Source: Citricoccus alkalitolerans
GTDB lineage: Bacteria; Actinomycetota; Actinomycetes; Actinomycetales; Micrococcaceae
DNA length: 64,000 bases
Assembly: GCF_039528175.1 (NCBI RefSeq)
Contig: NZ_BAAALH010000002.1
Coordinates: 248,001-312,000 of the forward strand
Direction of reading: 5' to 3'
The notes beneath the pieces were generated by a model. It ran no database searches and was not told the DNA's origin. It worked only from the letters and a program-made list of their open reading frames with translations. The position numbers and the translations under genes were made by a program. Shown in pieces: positions 46,735 to 56,629 of this stretch (the first letter of the stretch is position 1; each line of letters begins with the position of its first letter).

Positions 46735-47254
46735 ACCGCACTGCGACCGGGTGACTCCGGACGCCGAAACCCACTTGCCCTGGTCGACCCCCCGGCCAAC
46801 GAGAAGCGGCGGACCCACCATGGGTCCGTGGTCTGCTCGACCGAGGTTCGGCGCCGGGCCCCGTTGTCGTCGCCAAGGGGCACTGACGCGGTGGTTCGAT
46901 GAGGTTCCGACGAGCAAAGTACGCTGCGGTGCCTGGGGTGGAGAGGGTCTTCCCCCCACGCGGAGGAGCCGTTCGGCGAGTGGGCTCATCCGCCCGCCCG
47001 CATAGGGGACGATCGGGTCCGTTGTTCCGTGTCTTAGCAGAACGGGCAAAGGCACCGACTCCCGCTGCGTCGGGCGGGGCAGCGCGATGTTGTCCGCATG
47101 GGGCAGTGTCGCCGTATATCGCGGCGCCTGCGAGCATCTGCGGTGTCGCACCGTTGTCGACTCCCTCGCGGGGACATCATGGTGCGATCAGCACGCGCTC
47201 TCGATAGAGCCTACGACCGCACAGCAGTGCAGAGAGGTCGCTCTTCTCGTTCCG
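46735..47254. other. gene-free stretch between oxygenase and adhesin
   Basis: About 520 bases with no supported gene. A short hairpin GGACCCA-CCA-TGGGTCC lies at 46811-46827 and could end the oxygenase transcript. The part nearest the adhesin stop codon looks less GC-rich than the oxygenase gene and may be part of an acquired segment. I see no insertion-sequence ends or tRNA-end duplication here. Confidence 0.4.
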
Positions 47255-50200
47255 TCAGCCATGTTCCCGACGACGTCGGGCAGCGACCACCAGCATGGCG
47301 CCGAGGAGAAGCAGGATCCCGGCTCCTGCGAGCAACCGACCTGCGAGCTCCCCGCCAGTCAGCGGCAGAGGATGCGGATCGTCAGGACTGTCCGTTGCCG
47401 GCGGTTCGTCCGGGCCCGGCGCGGGAGGGGTCGACCCTGGCTCCGTGGGGGGAGGAATGGGATCCGTCTGCGTGGGTGTAGGAGTCGGTGTCGGCGTGGG
47501 TGTCGGTGTCGGCGTGGGTGTCGGAGTCGGCGTGGGGGCGGGAGCATAGCGGTTGACGAATACGGGCTCGCCTGCTGCCTCGTCCACTGCTGAACCGCTG
47601 TCGTCGGCTATCCGGCGAGAGGTCACCTCTGCGTCGAGTTCGCCATTGCTCTCGGTGATAGACATCGTCACGTCGTAGGCGGCGAGGGAGTATGTCATCC
47701 CCGCCTCGCTCTGGTCCGGGACGACCTCCGTGACCCGATACGTCCAGGTACCCGCCTCGAGGAACGAGAACCCGGTGAATGCAGGACTGCGGTTGTCGGA
47801 CGTCGCGGTGATCGTGCTGTCGTCAGGCATCGGTGCCGAAGCCGACTCGTCTCCGGTGGCCTCGATCGTGAACGCGAAGGCGTCGTCTTCGGTCCAGTCG
47901 CGCCCATCAAGTTCCTTGGTCACGGGGAACTCTGCTGCGGCCGCATCGACGTGGCCGTTGATGAACGTCGCGACGTCCATCCCTCCGGCACCCTCGGATC
48001 CGTCATCAGCTACCCGCTGCTCAATCAGCACGTGGGCCACCAGCGCGCCGTCGGACTGTTCGGTCACCGTCACCGTCACGTCGTACTCAGCCTGCGACCA
48101 GCGCTCACCCGGCGGGGCCGGGTCGGGAGCCTCCTCGCGCACGAGGTACGTCCACGTCCCCGGCTCGGTGAACAGCATGTCGCCAAAGGTAGCGGTCCGA
48201 TCGGGGGTGTCATCGGTGATCGTCACGCTCGCCGCGCCGGTCTCCGATCCCTCGGGCAGAGGAGCTTCCTGTGCGTTGTCGCCGGTCGGCACCATCGAGA
48301 ACGTGAAAGCGTCGTCACCCGTCCAGTCACGGCCTTCGAGCACTTTCTCCACGGGGATGGCCGCTGTCGTCGTGGGCGCCTCGAAGGTGTTGCCGAACAC
48401 CGCGGTGACGTGGTTGCCCGGCGTCGGATCGCCGCCGTCGTCTCCTTCCAGCTGCGTGATCTGGTGGTGGATCGTCAGGCGGTCGTCCTCGTCGAGCTGC
48501 ACGAACACGTTGACGATGAAGCGGCCCTGCGAGTAGGTCAGTCCCGCGGGACCGACCGCGGGAGTCCGCTCCACGATCTCGTACTGGTACAGACCGGGTT
48601 CAGTGTAGGTGATCTGCCCGAACTCGCCGCCGCGGTACTCGTCGTTCAGCGTGATGCTCGCCACGCCGTCGTCGGTTTCGTCAGGCATCGGGGTGTTGGC
48701 CGCATTGTCGCCCCAGGGGCGCATGTCGAAGGTGAACTCGTCGCCGGGGTTCCAGGCGTCCGTCCCGTCCGAGTTGAGGTATTCCTTCGCCACGGGGAAC
48801 AGATCCGTGACGGGCAGTGGTTGATAGCGATTGACAAACACGGCGTCGGTCACCGGCTCCTCGACCGTGGTGCCGGCATCGTCGGCGATCCGGACGGTCT
48901 CCACATCGGTGCCGAGGGTGCCGTCGCCGTTGTCGACGACCGTGACGGTGACCGCGTATCGCGCCTGGGAGTATGTCACGCCTTCGAGCGAGGGATCCGC
49001 GGCAATCTCGGTGATCTCGTACGTCCACACGCCCGGCGTACCGTACCGGATGTCGCCGAAAACGGCGGTCCAGTCAGGTGTTTCCGCCACGGCGGACGCC
49101 GCCGCGGGCATCGGCGCCGTCGCCGCCCCGGGGCCGGTCGGAGTCAGCAGGAACGAGAACGCGTCGTCGTCGCGCAGGTCACGTCCGTCCAGCTGCTTCG
49201 TCGCCTCGAAGCCCGCCAGCGTCACCGGCGCAGTGGTGTACGTGTTCGTGAACAGCGCAGGATCACCCGGCTCGGTCGTGGCACCGCCGTCCGGAACGGT
49301 CTGTCCCTCGTCGTCGACGACGAGGGTGACGGTACGCTGCACCTCCAGAGCACCGCCTACGTCAGTGACCGTCACCTCCACCTCATAGCGCGCGCCCGAG
49401 TAGGTGAGGCCGCCCGCCGTGCCGACCTCCTCGAAGATCACGTAGCGATAGGTGCCTGGCCGGTCGTAGACGATTTCGCCGAACGAGACGGGATCGGGCG
49501 TCGTCGCTGACACCGTCTTCGTGGCGGGATCGCCCGTCGCGTCCGCCGGCATCGGGGTGGTCGTCGCATCGGTGCCGATCGGCTCCAGCGTGAACCGGAA
49601 CTCGTCGCCGGGCAACCAGTCTCGCCCCGTGATGTCCTTCTGCGCCGAGAACTCGTCGGGCACCGGGTCCGCAGCGTAGGAGTTGACGAACTGGAACCGT
49701 GGATCCCCGTCGAGTTGGACCGACAGATTGCCGGCGCCGTCATCGGTCAGCGTCACCGTGAACGTCTTGACGGGCTGGGGGTCGTTTGTCACGCCCGGCA
49801 TGTCGCCGCTCTCGGTCACGGTGTAGGTGAATGTACGGGTGCGCGAGCCGTCCGGCGCCGGCTCGACGTCGTCGAGCAGGTCGGCGGTGAAAACCGCGGA
49901 TCCGAAGTCGACCATGCCCGTGGCGTCGTTCTCGACGCCGAGGCAGCGCGGGTCTCCCGTCGGCGTCCCGGGCATGGGGGCGTCAGTCCCCTCCGCACAC
50001 AGGGTGAAGGCGAAGTCGCCCGCAGTCAGCTCCGGATCAAGGCCCGCAGCGCTGGTCAGTTCCTTGAGGCCGAAGAACTGCACGGACACGTCGTTGGTGC
50101 TGTACGTGTTCTCGAGGGCGAAGGCGTCGGAGCCGGACGGGTACACGACCCCCGCGTCAGTGGTGCCGTCACGGTTGTCGCGGATCAGCACGCTGACGTT

Positions 50201-53200
50201 CGCCGAGGTCAGTCCGGGGCTGACACCGGGTGGCAGCCCGCTGGTGTCCTCCGCGATGCGCAGCTGCAGGATGAAGCTGCTGCCGCTGCGCACGGCCCAC
50301 CCGTCCTCGACAGCCTGCAGCAGCTCGGCGAGTGTGAAGGTCAGCGTGTCCGGGGTGAAGGTGATCGCGCCGGGTTCGCCGTCGGCCGCTGCGGCGTTGG
50401 TTCCCTCCGCCAGCACGTTCGACGGATCATTGCGCGGCGTCAGCACGACATCGAACTCACCCTCGTCGAGGTCTCGCCCGGTGAGGGTCTTGGTCGCGTC
50501 CACGGCGAACTCGACGCTCACGTCATAGGCGTTGGCGAACTCCACCCTCGCCGGGCCGTCGGCGGCGTCGGACGGCAGCGTGCCGGTCTCCTCCCCATCT
50601 CCGGGCGTGACGACGCTGAAGCCGGGCGGAAGGTCGGTCTCCGTGACGCGGTATTCGGCTCCCAGCGGCAGATCGTAGATCTGCGCCGTCTGCTGGTCCT
50701 CGAGGGTCAGCGTCGCCATGCCGTCCGTGAACGTCATCGACTCCGTACGCACGTCGGCACCCGTCGCGGCGTCCCTGATCGCGACTCGGCGCTCTCCGTC
50801 CGGGAGTCCAGGCACCTCGATCTCGAAAGTGAACGGCCCCGACACGACGGGGTAACCCGGCGCCGGCGGGGTGACGCGCTTGGTGAGCTCGAGCGACGCC
50901 CGGTGATCGACCACGACGACCGTCTGGTCGATATTGAAGCTGCCCGAGATGTCGGTGGAAGTCGTGAGTCCTCCTGTGTCGGCGACGGGATAGATGGGGA
51001 TGTCGCTCCACCCCTCATCCGCCCGGAATACGAGCTCTCCACCGTCGACTGGAACGTACGTGCCGTCGCCGGCTGCGGCGTCGTACTGCAGCTCGCCCTC
51101 CTGCCCGCTGGGCGTCCACGTATCCGGCGTGGGCGAGGCCGCTGTGACCAGCTCGGCACGGACGCGGCTGAGGTCGGCGAGGTCGGACACCTGCGTCATC
51201 ACGTCGTTCATGCCGCGACCGATGATGGGCTGCGAGATGCGGCGCACGGAGTGCTCGACGTAGACGCTGTTCGACGGATCAGTCGTGGCATCACCCGCAT
51301 CGATCTTCATGCCGTTGGGGTCGAACCACGCCCGGATCGGGGCGGCCGGCTCGTAGCCCGCTGGAGCGGCGTTCTCCCGGAATTCGTAGTGGCCGGTGCG
51401 TTCGCATCCCTCGGGGGTCGTGTATGCGGCGACGTCTTCGGGTGTGATGGTCAGCTCACCGTCGGCGTCCGTGGTGATGGCCTGCGTCGCCTGCATCCAC
51501 GATGTCCCTCCCTCTTCGCATCGAATCTCGGCGAAACCGGTGAACTCCGCGCCGGGAAGCGGCTCGCCGACCGCGTCAACCTTCCGCAGGTGCAGCTGGT
51601 CGAAGGAGCGGTTGGGGATGCGGACGTCGGCGACACGGTTGCGCTGGAAGTCGGCGGTGTCGAGCAGACGCCGCTGCGACCCGTCCTGGACGTAGAGCAG
51701 GAGGGCATAGCGCGCATCTGCCTCGAACCCGGGGATACGGTACTCGTGAAGCCGACCGGGCAGATCCTGCAGCTCGGCACGATAGGTGCCGCTCTCAGGG
51801 TGCAGCCACTGGGTCCGGGCGCCATCGAGCCCCGAGGTGATGACCCCCTGCGATGTCGTGGTCAGGCGCGTGGCGCCCGACTGCGTGTAGGAGCCGTCGC
51901 TGTACGTCCAGCCCTCCTCATGGTTGCCCGCCACCGGATGCAGCGACCCGTCCGGCGCCATCGCGGCGACGGCCGCGTACAGACCGTTTCCGCCGTCGGT
52001 GGGACCGGATGACGTGACCTCGCGGACATCGATCTGACCGACGTGGGCACCGGAAGCGGTGACGACGTCGAGCGTGTTAGAGGCAGGGCGCACCCATGCG
52101 TCGAACGAGATCCACACCCCGGTCTGGGCGTAGTTGACCACCTCTAGACCGGACGAGCCCGCCACATCGTCGGGTATGTCCGTGTGCAGGATGTGTACGT
52201 CCTCGTTGAGGGGGCGATAGCCCTCAGGCCAGGCCGTCTCACGCAGGACGAAGTTGTCCGTCGGGAACGAAGCGAAATCGAGCGTCGTGCCGTCTTCATT
52301 GACGAGAGGGAAGTCCCCGACCGTGCCCGGCGCGTTCGAGCTGGAGTACTCCCCCACCAGGCACGGCACCACGTCACTCTGCGAGCACAGCGGCGGCTCG
52401 CCCGTGACCTCGTAGCTGTCATCGGTGTTGTACAGGGCGAAGGAGGCGCCACCCAACGGCGTACCGTCATCGGTGACCTTGTGCCCAGTGGAGACGGGGA
52501 GCGTGTTCAGGTTGAACTCCAGAGACATGTTGGAGACGTAGTTGCCCCGCTCAAGATAGAAGAACGACAGCTCATGCATCGTGTTGTCAGCGAAAGCCCG
52601 ATCATTCCACCCGGGAATGACCGAGGTCTGCGATCCAGATACGCCCTCCACGGAGGTGGTCACGGTGCCCGTGGCGAAGTTGATCGACCCGTTGGCGATG
52701 CCATGCGTGCCGCCAAGGTCCATCGCCAACTGGCCGTCGATGAACACCCAGACGTCGTCGTCACCCGAGAAGTTGAAGACCATGTCCTCGGTTTCGCCCT
52801 GCGGCGTCTGCACCTGTCCACCCGGCGGCTGATAGAACGCCGCCCGCATCGACATGCCGAAATAATGGTTGAGCCGGGCGTCCTCCACCGACATGTTGAT
52901 CGGCTGGTTGGACGCACTGAAAACGTCGTCTGGCCCGTTGAAGGGAAAGAACTGCCCGGTAGTCTGTGCGCTGCCGCTGGGTCGCATCGCGGACGGGCGG
53001 TCGTACACCTCGAACGCTCCCGCATCGCGGTCGAAAGACGCATAATTCTCGGCTGAGTCGTAGCGCAGGAATCCCGTGTCGAAGTCGTACTGGAACAGAT
53101 TCGGATTGTCGACCGGATACGACGCCTTGCCCGCGTTCGCGACGGCCGGATCGAAGAGGTAGTCGAGCGACTCCGCGGGATTGCTGCCGAAACTGTCAGT

Positions 53201-53707
53201 CCGTGCAGCGACGACGGGCATCCCCTGCGCGGACAACGACTGCTCGACCGTCCCGGTGCCGATGTTCTGAATGCCACCCCGAGCTCCGTTCGGAATGGTC
53301 TTGTTGAGGCTGAGGGTGTTGTACACGCCGAGGTCGCGGTTGTAGCAGTCCGACCACTTGATCTGCTTGCCGAACTTCAGTACATGCCCCGTGTCGGCGA
53401 AGTCGCTGGAACCCGGTGCGCCATTGATCCCTGCCCGATAATATGCCGGGTCGCACCCCGCCATCTCCGTATCGGGCGAGGCCTGATCGCCCTCGACCCA
53501 ATAGTCGAACATCGTCATGCTCACGCCGGCTGGATTGTTCACCGTCTCCACGGTCGGTGGCGCCGCCTCCGCCGGAACCACCGGCACGATCGCCAACCCC
53601 GCCGTCGCAATTAAGAACGCCGCGAAGCCCGCTACAACCCGGCGCCCGCGCAGCACGGCCTTCCGAAAGCCCCCCCGGCCTTCATTCAATTCTGGTTGCT
53701 CGCTCAC
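47255..53707 (-). CDS. giant LPxTG surface adhesin with pilin-type isopeptide repeats
   Basis: A 2150-residue wall-anchored protein. Residues 1-48 are a signal peptide (RRVVAGFAAFLIATAGLA, cleavage after AEA). Up to about 400 is a fibro-slime/PA14-like domain with FNFSGDDDVWVFIDGQLAMD near 310-329. Prealbumin-like SpaA/CnaB domains follow (about 405-500 and 705-805). Seven FctA-type pilin repeats fill about 1060-2052. Each starts with a Lys in a TKxLxGRD-like strand and ends in FxNxY (or a variant), the Lys-Asn isopeptide pattern. Then come a Pro-Thr linker, the LPLTG sorting signal at 2114-2118, a membrane helix and RRRREHG. GTG 53707 is the start used. No sortase is nearby. Likely a stalk adhesin; probably acquired. 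Confidence 0.9.
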   Translation of the reverse strand: MSEQPELNEGRGGFRKAVLRGRRVVAGFAAFLIATAGLAIVPVVPAEAAPPTVETVNNPAGVSMTMFDYWVEGDQASPDTEMAGCDPAYYRAGINGAPGSSDFADTGHVLKFGKQIKWSDCYNRDLGVYNTLSLNKTIPNGARGGIQNIGTGTVEQSLSAQGMPVVAARTDSFGSNPAESLDYLFDPAVANAGKASYPVDNPNLFQYDFDTGFLRYDSAENYASFDRDAGAFEVYDRPSAMRPSGSAQTTGQFFPFNGPDDVFSASNQPINMSVEDARLNHYFGMSMRAAFYQPPGGQVQTPQGETEDMVFNFSGDDDVWVFIDGQLAMDLGGTHGIANGSINFATGTVTTSVEGVSGSQTSVIPGWNDRAFADNTMHELSFFYLERGNYVSNMSLEFNLNTLPVSTGHKVTDDGTPLGGASFALYNTDDSYEVTGEPPLCSQSDVVPCLVGEYSSSNAPGTVGDFPLVNEDGTTLDFASFPTDNFVLRETAWPEGYRPLNEDVHILHTDIPDDVAGSSGLEVVNYAQTGVWISFDAWVRPASNTLDVVTASGAHVGQIDVREVTSSGPTDGGNGLYAAVAAMAPDGSLHPVAGNHEEGWTYSDGSYTQSGATRLTTTSQGVITSGLDGARTQWLHPESGTYRAELQDLPGRLHEYRIPGFEADARYALLLYVQDGSQRRLLDTADFQRNRVADVRIPNRSFDQLHLRKVDAVGEPLPGAEFTGFAEIRCEEGGTSWMQATQAITTDADGELTITPEDVAAYTTPEGCERTGHYEFRENAAPAGYEPAAPIRAWFDPNGMKIDAGDATTDPSNSVYVEHSVRRISQPIIGRGMNDVMTQVSDLADLSRVRAELVTAASPTPDTWTPSGQEGELQYDAAAGDGTYVPVDGGELVFRADEGWSDIPIYPVADTGGLTTSTDISGSFNIDQTVVVVDHRASLELTKRVTPPAPGYPVVSGPFTFEIEVPGLPDGERRVAIRDAATGADVRTESMTFTDGMATLTLEDQQTAQIYDLPLGAEYRVTETDLPPGFSVVTPGDGEETGTLPSDAADGPARVEFANAYDVSVEFAVDATKTLTGRDLDEGEFDVVLTPRNDPSNVLAEGTNAAAADGEPGAITFTPDTLTFTLAELLQAVEDGWAVRSGSSFILQLRIAEDTSGLPPGVSPGLTSANVSVLIRDNRDGTTDAGVVYPSGSDAFALENTYSTNDVSVQFFGLKELTSAAGLDPELTAGDFAFTLCAEGTDAPMPGTPTGDPRCLGVENDATGMVDFGSAVFTADLLDDVEPAPDGSRTRTFTYTVTESGDMPGVTNDPQPVKTFTVTLTDDGAGNLSVQLDGDPRFQFVNSYAADPVPDEFSAQKDITGRDWLPGDEFRFTLEPIGTDATTTPMPADATGDPATKTVSATTPDPVSFGEIVYDRPGTYRYVIFEEVGTAGGLTYSGARYEVEVTVTDVGGALEVQRTVTLVVDDEGQTVPDGGATTEPGDPALFTNTYTTAPVTLAGFEATKQLDGRDLRDDDAFSFLLTPTGPGAATAPMPAAASAVAETPDWTAVFGDIRYGTPGVWTYEITEIAADPSLEGVTYSQARYAVTVTVVDNGDGTLGTDVETVRIADDAGTTVEEPVTDAVFVNRYQPLPVTDLFPVAKEYLNSDGTDAWNPGDEFTFDMRPWGDNAANTPMPDETDDGVASITLNDEYRGGEFGQITYTEPGLYQYEIVERTPAVGPAGLTYSQGRFIVNVFVQLDEDDRLTIHHQITQLEGDDGGDPTPGNHVTAVFGNTFEAPTTTAAIPVEKVLEGRDWTGDDAFTFSMVPTGDNAQEAPLPEGSETGAASVTITDDTPDRTATFGDMLFTEPGTWTYLVREEAPDPAPPGERWSQAEYDVTVTVTEQSDGALVAHVLIEQRVADDGSEGAGGMDVATFINGHVDAAAAEFPVTKELDGRDWTEDDAFAFTIEATGDESASAPMPDDSTITATSDNRSPAFTGFSFLEAGTWTYRVTEVVPDQSEAGMTYSLAAYDVTMSITESNGELDAEVTSRRIADDSGSAVDEAAGEPVFVNRYAPAPTPTPTPTPTPTPTPTPTPTPTQTDPIPPPTEPGSTPPAPGPDEPPATDSPDDPHPLPLTGGELAGRLLAGAGILLLLGAMLVVAARRRREHG
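47475..47540. repeat. short tandem repeat encoding the Pro-Thr stalk
   Basis: Repeats of GGTGTCGGCGTG-like 12-base units inside the adhesin gene; on the minus strand they read Pro-Thr pairs, about eleven times. This wall-spanning linker can change length by slippage. Confidence 0.8.
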
Positions 53708-54293
53708 TTCGGCGCCCCGATCCCTCGCGGTGTGCTCTGCGGTGTGCTCTCGCGATCAGATTACCCAAAGCGCGGGCAAATGGTACCCTGCGGCGTGAAT
53801 TAGCCGTGACTGTCGGAGCGGCCGGGCCGGGGCTGTCTGTCAGAGTTGTCGTCGCGCTCGACGTGGGACTGAGAGGGACGCCCCGCTTGAGCGGAGGGTC
53901 GCCTATGTGGAACCGGCTCCGATCGAAGCTGCTCATCAACGTAGCGGTCAGCGTCCCACCACGGCCAATACGTCGCCTCGAACTCGACTGGCGGGTCATG
54001 GAGATTCATGTCATCGACCCGGTTCGAATCCACGGACTGAATCCACAGAGAGAGCCCGGCCGATGGCCAGGCTCTCGACTGCGTGACCTTGCGTTGGAAG
54101 CTGAACGCCACCGGAGCCGGTGCAGACGACATCGCCGAACACGCCGTCGACCCCAGCAAGAACTACCAGAAGCCCCTCAGCCGACCCCCGACCCACCATC
54201 ACATCCCACAACAACAACCCGACAAACGACTCCACAAAAAAAGCCCTGGGCCGCCACATCGTCATTAAACGATGTCGCGACGCAGGACAAGGG
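53708..54293. other. gene-poor stretch between adhesin and tRNA-Ala
   Basis: About 590 bases with no supported gene. It contains a hairpin GAGAGCCCGGCC/GGCCAGGCTCTC (54050-54061 and 54065-54076, one mismatch), and near the tRNA an AC-rich, much less GC-rich patch (about 54180-54245). The composition and place at the 3' end of a tRNA gene suggest remnant mobile DNA. No integrase fragment could be read in any frame. Confidence 0.45.
54236..54275 (-). terminator. possible tRNA-Ala terminator
   Basis: Downstream of the minus-strand tRNA lies ACATCGT-N6-ACGATGT (54256-54275), then GGCGGCCCAGGGC and a run of seven T on the minus strand (54242-54236). It fits intrinsic termination of the tRNA transcript. 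Confidence 0.5.
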
Positions 54294-54366
54294 TGGAGCC
54301 TAGGGGAATCGAACCCCTGACCTTTTCATTGCGAACGAAACGCTCTACCAACTGAGCTAAGGCCCC
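54294..54366 (-). tRNA. tRNA-Ala, anticodon CGC
   Basis: 73 bases that fold as a cloverleaf: acceptor GGGGCCT/AGGCTCC, D arm GCTC...GAGC, anticodon loop TTCGCAA with anticodon CGC (codon GCG), and T arm AGGGG TTCGAAT CCCCT. The last pair of the anticodon stem is G-U. The discriminator base is A; CCA is not encoded, as is usual for many actinobacterial tRNA genes. It reads toward the adhesin region, whose empty stretch begins at its 3' end. Confidence 0.95.
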
Positions 54367-54844
54367 GCGGATCCCGACGCATCGCCGGAAGGCGCTCGGC
54401 CATCATACTCGGTCCCCGCCCACCGTTCGAATCCGGTCGAAACCTCCCTGGATGTCCCACCCTGACGCTCGCCCACTGCCTGCTCCCCTCCCTCGAAGAC
54501 ATCCTGTGTAGACGCTGGAAAATCTTTTCTGACTTGGCGCTTTTCATGAAGAACAGCCACGCCAACTGGTATTGCGGTTGCAAACATGAGAGACTTCAGC
54601 GGTTGGCCCCTTGGCCGACGCTGGTGTGAGAGAGCCCCCGAGGGTGCATGGATCGACATGCAGACCCGAGGACGTGGCTCCCGCCGGAAGCGGTTTGAGA
54701 GGCCGCCGCGACGCCTGAACGGGGTGATCGCACGTGGCCCGAGAGGGCCACCGGGAGCCGGAGACGGCTACCTACTACGGTCCGCGGGGACCGAACGCCG
54801 GCCCCGTGGACCACTGTCATTGTCGCCGAGATGAAAGGACCGGG
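54367..54844. other. gene-free leader of the symporter gene
   Basis: About 480 bases without a supported gene, the shared upstream region of the tRNA (minus) and the symporter (plus). A perfect hairpin GTGGCCC-GAGA-GGGCCAC (54734-54751) lies about 95 bases before the symporter start and may act in its mRNA leader. An AT-rich patch at about 54515-54590 could hold promoters. No known riboswitch pattern was recognised. Confidence 0.4.
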
Positions 54845-56599
54845 ATGCCACCCGCTCAGGAGATCAACCAACTAGGAATCATGGCAGTGGTGTTGCTGCT
54901 GATCCTCTTCTATGGCGGGACCATGTGGATGTCCGTGGGCATCAGCCGGAAGAAGGAGAACGCCGACGGCTACATGACCGCTGGCAACAACATCGGCTTC
55001 GGCATCTCGGCGGCATCGATGACCGCCACCTGGATCTGGGCCTCGTCCATGTATGCCTCCGCCACCGCGGGCTACACGTACGGGATCTCCGGCCCCATCC
55101 ACTACGGGCTCTGGGGAGCCCTGATGATCCTCTTCATCTACCCGTTCGGGAAGCGCATCCGCAAAGTCGCCCCGCGCGCCCACACCCTGGCCGAGGTCAT
55201 GTACGCCCGTCACGGCCGGTCCTCCCAGCTGATGCTGGCCGGTTCCAACGTCCTGGGCTCACTGATCTCGTTGACCTCCAACTTCATTGCCGGTGGCGCG
55301 CTGATCTCCATGCTGTCCCCCCTGAGCTTCGGCGCGGGCATCGTGATCGTGGCCGCGGGCGTGTTGATGTACACCTTGTGGTCCGGTTTCCGCGCCTCGG
55401 TGATGACGGACTTCGCCCAGGTGATGTTCATGCTCGGCGCGGCCGTCGTCATCATCCCCGTGATCTTCTTCGTGGCCGGCGGACCGGGCATGTTCGAGGA
55501 GGGCGTGGCCGCAGGGCATGTGACGCCGCAGCAGGAGAACTTCTTCTCCTCCGAGGCGTTCATGAATCAGGGCGCCCCGTACATCGCCGCCGTCCTGGCC
55601 TACGCCATCGGCAACCAGACCATCGCCCAGCGTCTGTTCGCCGTGCGTGAGAACCTGATCAAGCCAACCTTCGTGACCGCCACCATCGGTTACGGCGGCT
55701 CGGTGATCGGCATCGGCATGCTCGGTGTCATGGCGCTGTACCTGGGTGTCGAACCCATGAACGGAGATGTCAACAACCTCATCCCCCAGATGGCCGGCAC
55801 CTACCTCGGCCCCGTCCTACTGGGTCTGGCGTTCGTCATGATCATCGGCGCCCTGTCGTCCACCTCGGACTCAGACCTGGCCGCCCTGTCCTCCATCGTC
55901 ATGGCGGACATCTACGGCCAGTCCGTGGGCAAGAAGAAGGCCAACCCGAGGACCATGCTGCTCGTCGGCCGCATCAGCATGATCGTGGCCACGGGCGCAG
56001 GGCTGTATTTCGCCACGGCGCAGTTCAACATCCTCGACCTGCTCGTGTTCGTCGGCGCCCTCTGGGGTTGCCTGGTGTTCCCGGTCATCGCCTCCTTCTA
56101 CTGGCCCAAGGTCACCAACGCCGCGTTCTCCTTCGCAGTCCTCGCGGCCCTCGTGGCGTTCCTGCCGGTGCGCTTCGAGTGGATCCCGTTCACCGGGCTC
56201 ATCGGCTTCAGCGTCGAGCTGCTGGCCACCGTCGGCATCGGCGTGGTCCTGGGCATCATGTCCTTCGGCTTCTTCGGCCTGAAGCCAGCCATCTGGGTCG
56301 GAGGGATCGCCACCGTGGCGGCTGCGCCGTTCACGTTTGCCGGGATCTTCACCGACGGCCTGCGCGACTACACGGTGCTCTCCGCCTCGCTGGTCGCCTA
56401 CGCGGTCTCCTTCCTGGTCTGCTACCTGATGTCGGTCCGGTCGAAGCAGAACTTCGACTTCGACGTCATCAAGGACATCACCGGCGACTTCGACCCGAAC
56501 ACCCCGCAGACGGCCGAGCAGATCGTGGCGGCCGCTGCCGCCGCCAAGGCGTCGGAGGCGTCCGGGGGAGCTTCCCCGACCGGCTCCCAGCGCGACTGA
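54845..56599 (+). CDS. sodium:solute symporter (SSS family)
   Basis: A 584-residue transporter with about 13 membrane helices. Features are NADGYMTAGNNIGFGISAASMTATWIWASSMYASA near 38-72, with residues of the sodium site, LVMYARHGRSSQLML-like loops, and GALSSTSDSDLAALSSIVMADIYG in the second sodium-site region. The ATG at 54845 has AAAGGAC six bases upstream; the frame is open above, but only over the leader. A cytoplasmic Ala-rich tail ends the protein. A 43-residue membrane protein follows 30 bases later and is probably a partner. Substrate unknown; a monocarboxylate, urea or amino acid is possible. Confidence 0.9.
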   Translation: MPPAQEINQLGIMAVVLLLILFYGGTMWMSVGISRKKENADGYMTAGNNIGFGISAASMTATWIWASSMYASATAGYTYGISGPIHYGLWGALMILFIYPFGKRIRKVAPRAHTLAEVMYARHGRSSQLMLAGSNVLGSLISLTSNFIAGGALISMLSPLSFGAGIVIVAAGVLMYTLWSGFRASVMTDFAQVMFMLGAAVVIIPVIFFVAGGPGMFEEGVAAGHVTPQQENFFSSEAFMNQGAPYIAAVLAYAIGNQTIAQRLFAVRENLIKPTFVTATIGYGGSVIGIGMLGVMALYLGVEPMNGDVNNLIPQMAGTYLGPVLLGLAFVMIIGALSSTSDSDLAALSSIVMADIYGQSVGKKKANPRTMLLVGRISMIVATGAGLYFATAQFNILDLLVFVGALWGCLVFPVIASFYWPKVTNAAFSFAVLAALVAFLPVRFEWIPFTGLIGFSVELLATVGIGVVLGIMSFGFFGLKPAIWVGGIATVAAAPFTFAGIFTDGLRDYTVLSASLVAYAVSFLVCYLMSVRSKQNFDFDVIKDITGDFDPNTPQTAEQIVAAAAAAKASEASGGASPTGSQRD

Positions 56600-56629
56600 C
56601 CGGCCGCGACGAACCAGAAAGGAACCACC

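Noticed and set aside
46990..47015. Possible duplicated tRNA-Ala end (attachment site) at the far side of the adhesin
   Set aside because: Only TAGGGGA matches the tRNA 3' sequence; seven bases are expected by chance in this composition.
47475..47540. Short regular repeats resembling a CRISPR or minisatellite
   Set aside because: They encode the Pro-Thr linker in frame; no unique spacers.
53800..54265. Possible small genes upstream of the adhesin
   Set aside because: Several overlapping frames on both strands but none with a ribosome site or recognisable fold.
54734..54844. Upstream start for the symporter
   Set aside because: The GTG frame runs through a perfect hairpin and has no ribosome site; ATG 54845 does.
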